Shown piece by piece: positions 60,372 to 64,000 of a stretch of 64,000 nucleotides of DNA (the first letter of the stretch is position 1; each line of letters opens with the position of its first letter). Both the position numbers and the translations under genes were made by a program. This DNA comes from Rhizophagus clarus (Eukaryota > Glomeromycota > Glomeromycetes > Glomerales > Glomeraceae): positions 744,001 to 808,000 of the forward strand of contig BLAL01000334.1 of NCBI GenBank assembly GCA_015698045.1, in the 5' to 3' direction. The notes beneath the pieces were generated by a model. That model searched no databases and had not been told where the DNA came from. It saw nothing but the letters and a program-made list of their open reading frames with translations.

Positions 60372-60695
60372 ACTTTTTTTTGGATAATTTTGTCCACTCT
60401 TATTAATTACGCGTTTTGTACTACTAATCCTAAATGCTATGAAATTGATCTTATTATAGCATAATGGCTTTTTGGACAATTTTGTCCACTCTAATTATTA
60501 CGCGTTTTGTATTACTAATCCTAAACGTGATCTTATTATAGTATAATGGCTTTTTAGACAATTTTGTCCACTCTAATTATTACGTGTTTGTACTACTAAT
60601 TCTAAATGCGTCGCCTATTATAAAATTAATTTTATTATAAAATTACTTAATTTATCAGTAGCATAATGTCTTTTTGGACAATTTTGTCCACTTTC
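60372..60695. repeat. Four imperfect repeats with GGACAATTTTGTCC core
   Basis: TTTTTGGACAATTTTGTCCA occurs near 60,380, 60,470, 60,552 and 60,672, each followed by CTCTAATTATTACGCGTTTT and TACTACTAATCCTAAA. The core GGACAA-TT-TTGTCC is a near-perfect dyad. The reverse complement of the same core makes up the minisatellite at 62.8-63.4 kb on the other side of the neighbouring pseudogene. Confidence 0.8.
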
Positions 60696-60865
60696 TGAAT
60701 AAAATTACTAAGTTATAGCATACATATAATATATATTATTAGATAAATTTGTCAAAATAAAACTATTTTTAATTGCTATAAAAAAAATATTGCAATTTGC
60801 ATTTTATATTCTAATGCATATAACTTTACATTTACATTTTATAATTTAATTATGCTTTAAAATAA

Positions 60866-63672
60866 TTATGCACACTTTTGTTTTGGCTTAATAATTTCTG
60901 ATATACATTCAACTGACATGCTCGAAGTAATTGATCGGTGAGTTTGTAAAGAAAGAATTTGTGATAAAAATATTTCGTAATTTTCTTTTGTAACAAAAAA
61001 ATCACATTTGCGACAACCTGCTTGCGCAAGTTACGCAACCATTATTCTTTCATTAAATAACCTATGTAACCTATCGCAACCCAGCCTATTTCTTTGTTCG
61101 GCTTTTCTGCCAATTTTAAGTATAGATCGCATGAACGAAATAACCCAAGATTTCACATTTTTAACTTCTAATTCTGAACTGAGCTTTGTAAGATCATCAT
61201 AAATTTGGATCAATGACACCAAATGCAATAAGTTAAAAGATTCAGCCGCAATTAGCAGCTTTTCACAATACGTTTCCTGATTCCTCCATTGATTTATCCT
61301 CTTAGTAGCAGATTCCTTGTCAACTACTTTAATTGTTTCAAATTTTGATAACTCGGCCAATGCAATAAATATTTCAGTAGTTTTTGATTTTTCTGAGGCA
61401 ACGAAATATTCATCATTTGCCAGCAAAATTTCACATAGTTTCCTTCTCTTACTAAACAAAAGCATCTGAGTAGAATTTAACTCTTCATTTACAATAGCTT
61501 CATCATCATCATCATCATCATGATCACTTTCACTATCCTCTTCTGAAGAAACTGAAACTTCAACACACTCATGCTTATGTTTTTTTGTTAATGCTTTTGA
61601 TATTGATGTATGTACTACTCGAGATTCATCTGCTACTTCTGAGATTAATGTCTCTGAAGTTGATGATTCTACTACTACTGCCACTTCCACATTTGGTACT
61701 TTTTCTACTGACTTTAATGTAGGTGATTTTACTTGTGATTTTGCTGGTAGCTTTTTTGTTGGTACTTTTGTTGATGGAGGTAGATTCAATCTGATACTTT
61801 CATTAGATTCGGTACTTTCATCAGCTGCCAGTGGCGATTGTGAAGGTAGATTTAATTCAGTACTTTTATTAACTTCAGTACTTTCATCAGCTGCTAGTGG
61901 CGATTGTGAAGGTAGATTCAATTTGGTACTTGCTAGTAGCGCTTGCGAAGGTAATTTTAATTTGGTACTTTCATGATTACTTGATTCCTCACTTATAGGC
62001 TGAGAATCATTAACCTCATCTTCAACAAAACCTATAAAATTTAGATGTGAATAATTATAAGATTTTGTAATCAAGAACAATTTTATTTGATAAATTTTAC
62101 TTACAGAAGTTATTAATTTTTACTATCCACTTATCAATATCATCATAATAATTTCGCATCATGTTCCAGTTGCGGTAACCTGACAATGTTGTTTTGGCCC
62201 ATGTTATATTTGAAATAGTAGCATTATTTTTTATGCAATTTTGGCTGCCAAATTTTTCAATGCAATGATTATTTAGATTTGACCAAATTTTTGACGGTGT
62301 ATCAAGAGTTGTGAGGTGATTTAAAGCTAAATCACAGTTCAGAGCACGGGCAAGTTCTGAGTCATTAATTTCGTGATATAATGTTGAGTAGGGAGTTGAT
62401 GTTGTGGATTTAGGTAAATGTTCAGGTGTTGAATACTGTAACAATTGTTTTAATGGTTCATCCATATCTGAAATTATAATATCAGCTGTACCAACACTAA
62501 CTGGACGTGTATTTTCTAGCGTTACTAATCCAAGATTAGAGTACTTTTGCAATTCGTTCTATTATCAGAAATTAAGTAATAAAAAAAGTAAGATATAAAT
62601 TTTATATATAAATTAAAAACCAAACATCATTCTTATATTTACCTGTAATTTGACATTATTATTCAATACTGAATCATATTTACTTTTGTATAATTCATAT
62701 AAATTCTTGTAATTTTCGAGTTCAGTCAAACTATCCTAAAAAAATAAAATATTTTATTCAGAAAAAATGTAATTGTTCTAATACCAAGGGAAAAATGGAC
62801 AAAATTGTCCAAAAATAAAGGACAAAGTTGTCCAGAAATGAAAAAAAAAAGTGGACAGAGATGAATGACCAACAATGAAAACAAAATTGTTTAAACCCGT
62901 AAAAAAGTGATCAAACCCAATCAAAAAGTGGATAAAGTTGTCAAGAAATGAAAAAAAAAGCGGACAGAGATGAATAACTAAAAACAAAAAAAAGTGGATA
63001 AAATTGTCCAGACCCGTAAAAAAGTGACCAAACCTGATAAAAAAGTGGACAAAGTTGTCCAGAAATGAAAAAAAAAGTGGACAGAGATCAGAGATGAATG
63101 TTTAAGAACAAAAAAAAGTGGACAAAATTGCCCGTAAAAAAGTGACCAAACCCGACAAAAAAGTGGACAAAATTGTCCAAAAATAAAAAAAAGTGGACAA
63201 AATTGTCCAAAATAAAAAAAAAAGTGGATAAAATTGTCCAAAAATAAAAAAAAAAGTGGACAAAATTGTCCAGAAATAAAAAAAAGTGGATAGAAATGAA
63301 TGACCAAGAATGAAAAAAATTGGACAAAATTGTCCAAACCTGTAAAAAGTGACCAAACCTGATAAAAAAGTGGACAAAATTATCCAAAAGGAAAAAGTGG
63401 ACAAAGTTGTCCAAAAATGAAGAAATCTTATACCTTATTAATGAACGTAAAACTTGATGACAACTCTTGTAAGTCAATATACATATGACCTTCATTCTTC
63501 TTAAATATTATTCTCACTTTATCTTATTCGAAAATACACGAATCAATTTTTTTATTTGTTACTGTCCAAATATATGAAAGCGCTGTTGAAACTGAATTTT
63601 CAACATCGTCAGGTAAAAAAGCTTTTTTCTACGAATCTTTGAATTGAGAATAGCGGAAGGTGTTTTTGACAT
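60866..63672 (-). pseudogene. Decayed four-exon gene of an unknown, probably lineage-specific family
   Basis: Exons read on the minus strand: 63434-63672, 62643-62735, 62105-62558, 60866-62031. The first exon starts MSKTPSAILNSKIRRKK and has a one-base deletion in a six-A run (63623-63628; restoring one base makes the exon 240 nt), then an in-frame TAA (63524-63526). The last exon has tandem peptide repeats [15 protein letters not shown] (61,780-61,960), a K/E- and D-rich stretch (DDDDDD), and a helical C-terminal part ([39 protein letters not shown]). TAA at 61031-61033 stops it, but the same frame stays coding-like for 55 more codons (AGCRKCDFFVTKENYEIFLS) to TAA 60866-60868. I do not recognise a domain with a known function. 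Low expression or loss is likely; sequencing error in homopolymers could account for one defect only. Confidence 0.6.
62780..63415. repeat. Minisatellite (GTGGACAAAATTGTCC) inside an intron
   Basis: About 18 units of roughly 31 bp: AAAAAAGTGGACAAAATTGT followed by CCAGAAATGAA. A longer period is superimposed (CCCGTAAAAAAGTGACCAAA and GACAGAGATGAATGA recur every ~190 bp). It fills the first intron (62736-63433) of the minus-strand pseudogene. Minus-strand F/W/L-rich frames here are artefacts. Confidence 0.85.
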
Positions 63673-64000
63673 ATTTAAACAAAGAAATATTTGATAATAT
63701 TTCATGTGAAATCAAGAAGAAAAATATTTTTTTTGATTTTATGATGTGTTTATTTATATTCAATTTTACCAGCCACATCATTACATCACAAAAAAATGAT
63801 GATCTGCAGCCAATTATTATTTTGACAATTTTGCCAATTTTGACTTGACGAATTTATTTCAGCTTTTTGCCATTTTGATTTGTATTGACGAATTGTTTAT
63901 TTTTTTTTGACATTTTCGACATGTTGAAATTCTTTATTTACGACATGCATTTTTAGTTGGTACAAATTGGCATTATATACATTTGAAGAAGAAAGTGGTA
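63673..64000. other. Upstream flank of the decayed gene
   Basis: No gene recognised. TTTTGACAATTTTGCCAATTT-like words and TTGACGAATT repeat a few times (63,820-63,910); the frame 63660-63848 is low complexity. Confidence 0.4.

Noticed and set aside
62778-63495. Minus-strand frames rich in W/T/I/L/S/T/F
   Set aside because: Artefacts of the intron minisatellite.

Overview
The window looks like nuclear DNA of an early-diverging filamentous fungus, most likely an arbuscular mycorrhizal fungus close to Rhizophagus (Glomeromycotina). This is inferred from very high A+T, multi-exon genes with 65-105 bp introns (GTAAGT-like donors, CTAAC/CTAAT branch sites, TAG/CAG acceptors), a kinase-like gene of the CxxC...WCxxC...tSGN type expanded in that lineage, and large amounts of decayed transposons. 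No rRNA, tRNA or CRISPR was recognised.

Layout. (1) 1-10,457 is a left gene block on the + strand: the 3' end of an unknown gene, a group III hybrid histidine kinase (Nik1/Os-1 type, 10 exons, ten HAMP-like units), and a six-exon histidine acid phosphatase-like gene. (2) 10,458-42,800 is a 32-kb island with no intact host gene. It holds arrays of intron-like units separated by 30-33-bp exon-like segments, a 101-bp satellite, a 908-bp hAT-like foldback element with an 8-bp target duplication, two decayed multi-exon genes, a 2.7-kb minisatellite of about 65 bp, an 11-bp repeat, two adjacent Mutator-like elements with 9-bp duplications, a decayed piggyBac with TTAA duplications, and a TA-flanked Tc1/mariner-like element nested in another inverted-repeat element. 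(3) 42,804-56,724 is a dense housekeeping block: ORC2 (-), a DHX37/Dhr1 DEAH helicase (-, 17 exons), a CCDC6-like coiled-coil gene (+, 11 exons, divergent from DHX37), a membrane-anchored pseudokinase (+), and an intronless MRG15/Eaf3 gene (+). (4) 56,725-64,000 returns to repeats: a ~172-bp satellite, a frameshifted hAT N-terminal remnant, and a decayed multi-exon gene whose first intron carries a minisatellite and whose 3' flank carries the same core motif in inverted orientation.

The conserved genes cover stress signalling (HOG input kinase), phosphate-ester hydrolysis, replication initiation, ribosome biogenesis and chromatin acetylation. They do not form a pathway; the clustering is ordinary eukaryotic gene order. 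The most unusual content lies in the island: repeated intron-microexon arrays, partly inside Mutator-like elements, and the palindromic hAT-like foldback. Exon boundaries below were read by hand from splice signals; reading-frame phase was carried through every join of the five multi-exon host genes.
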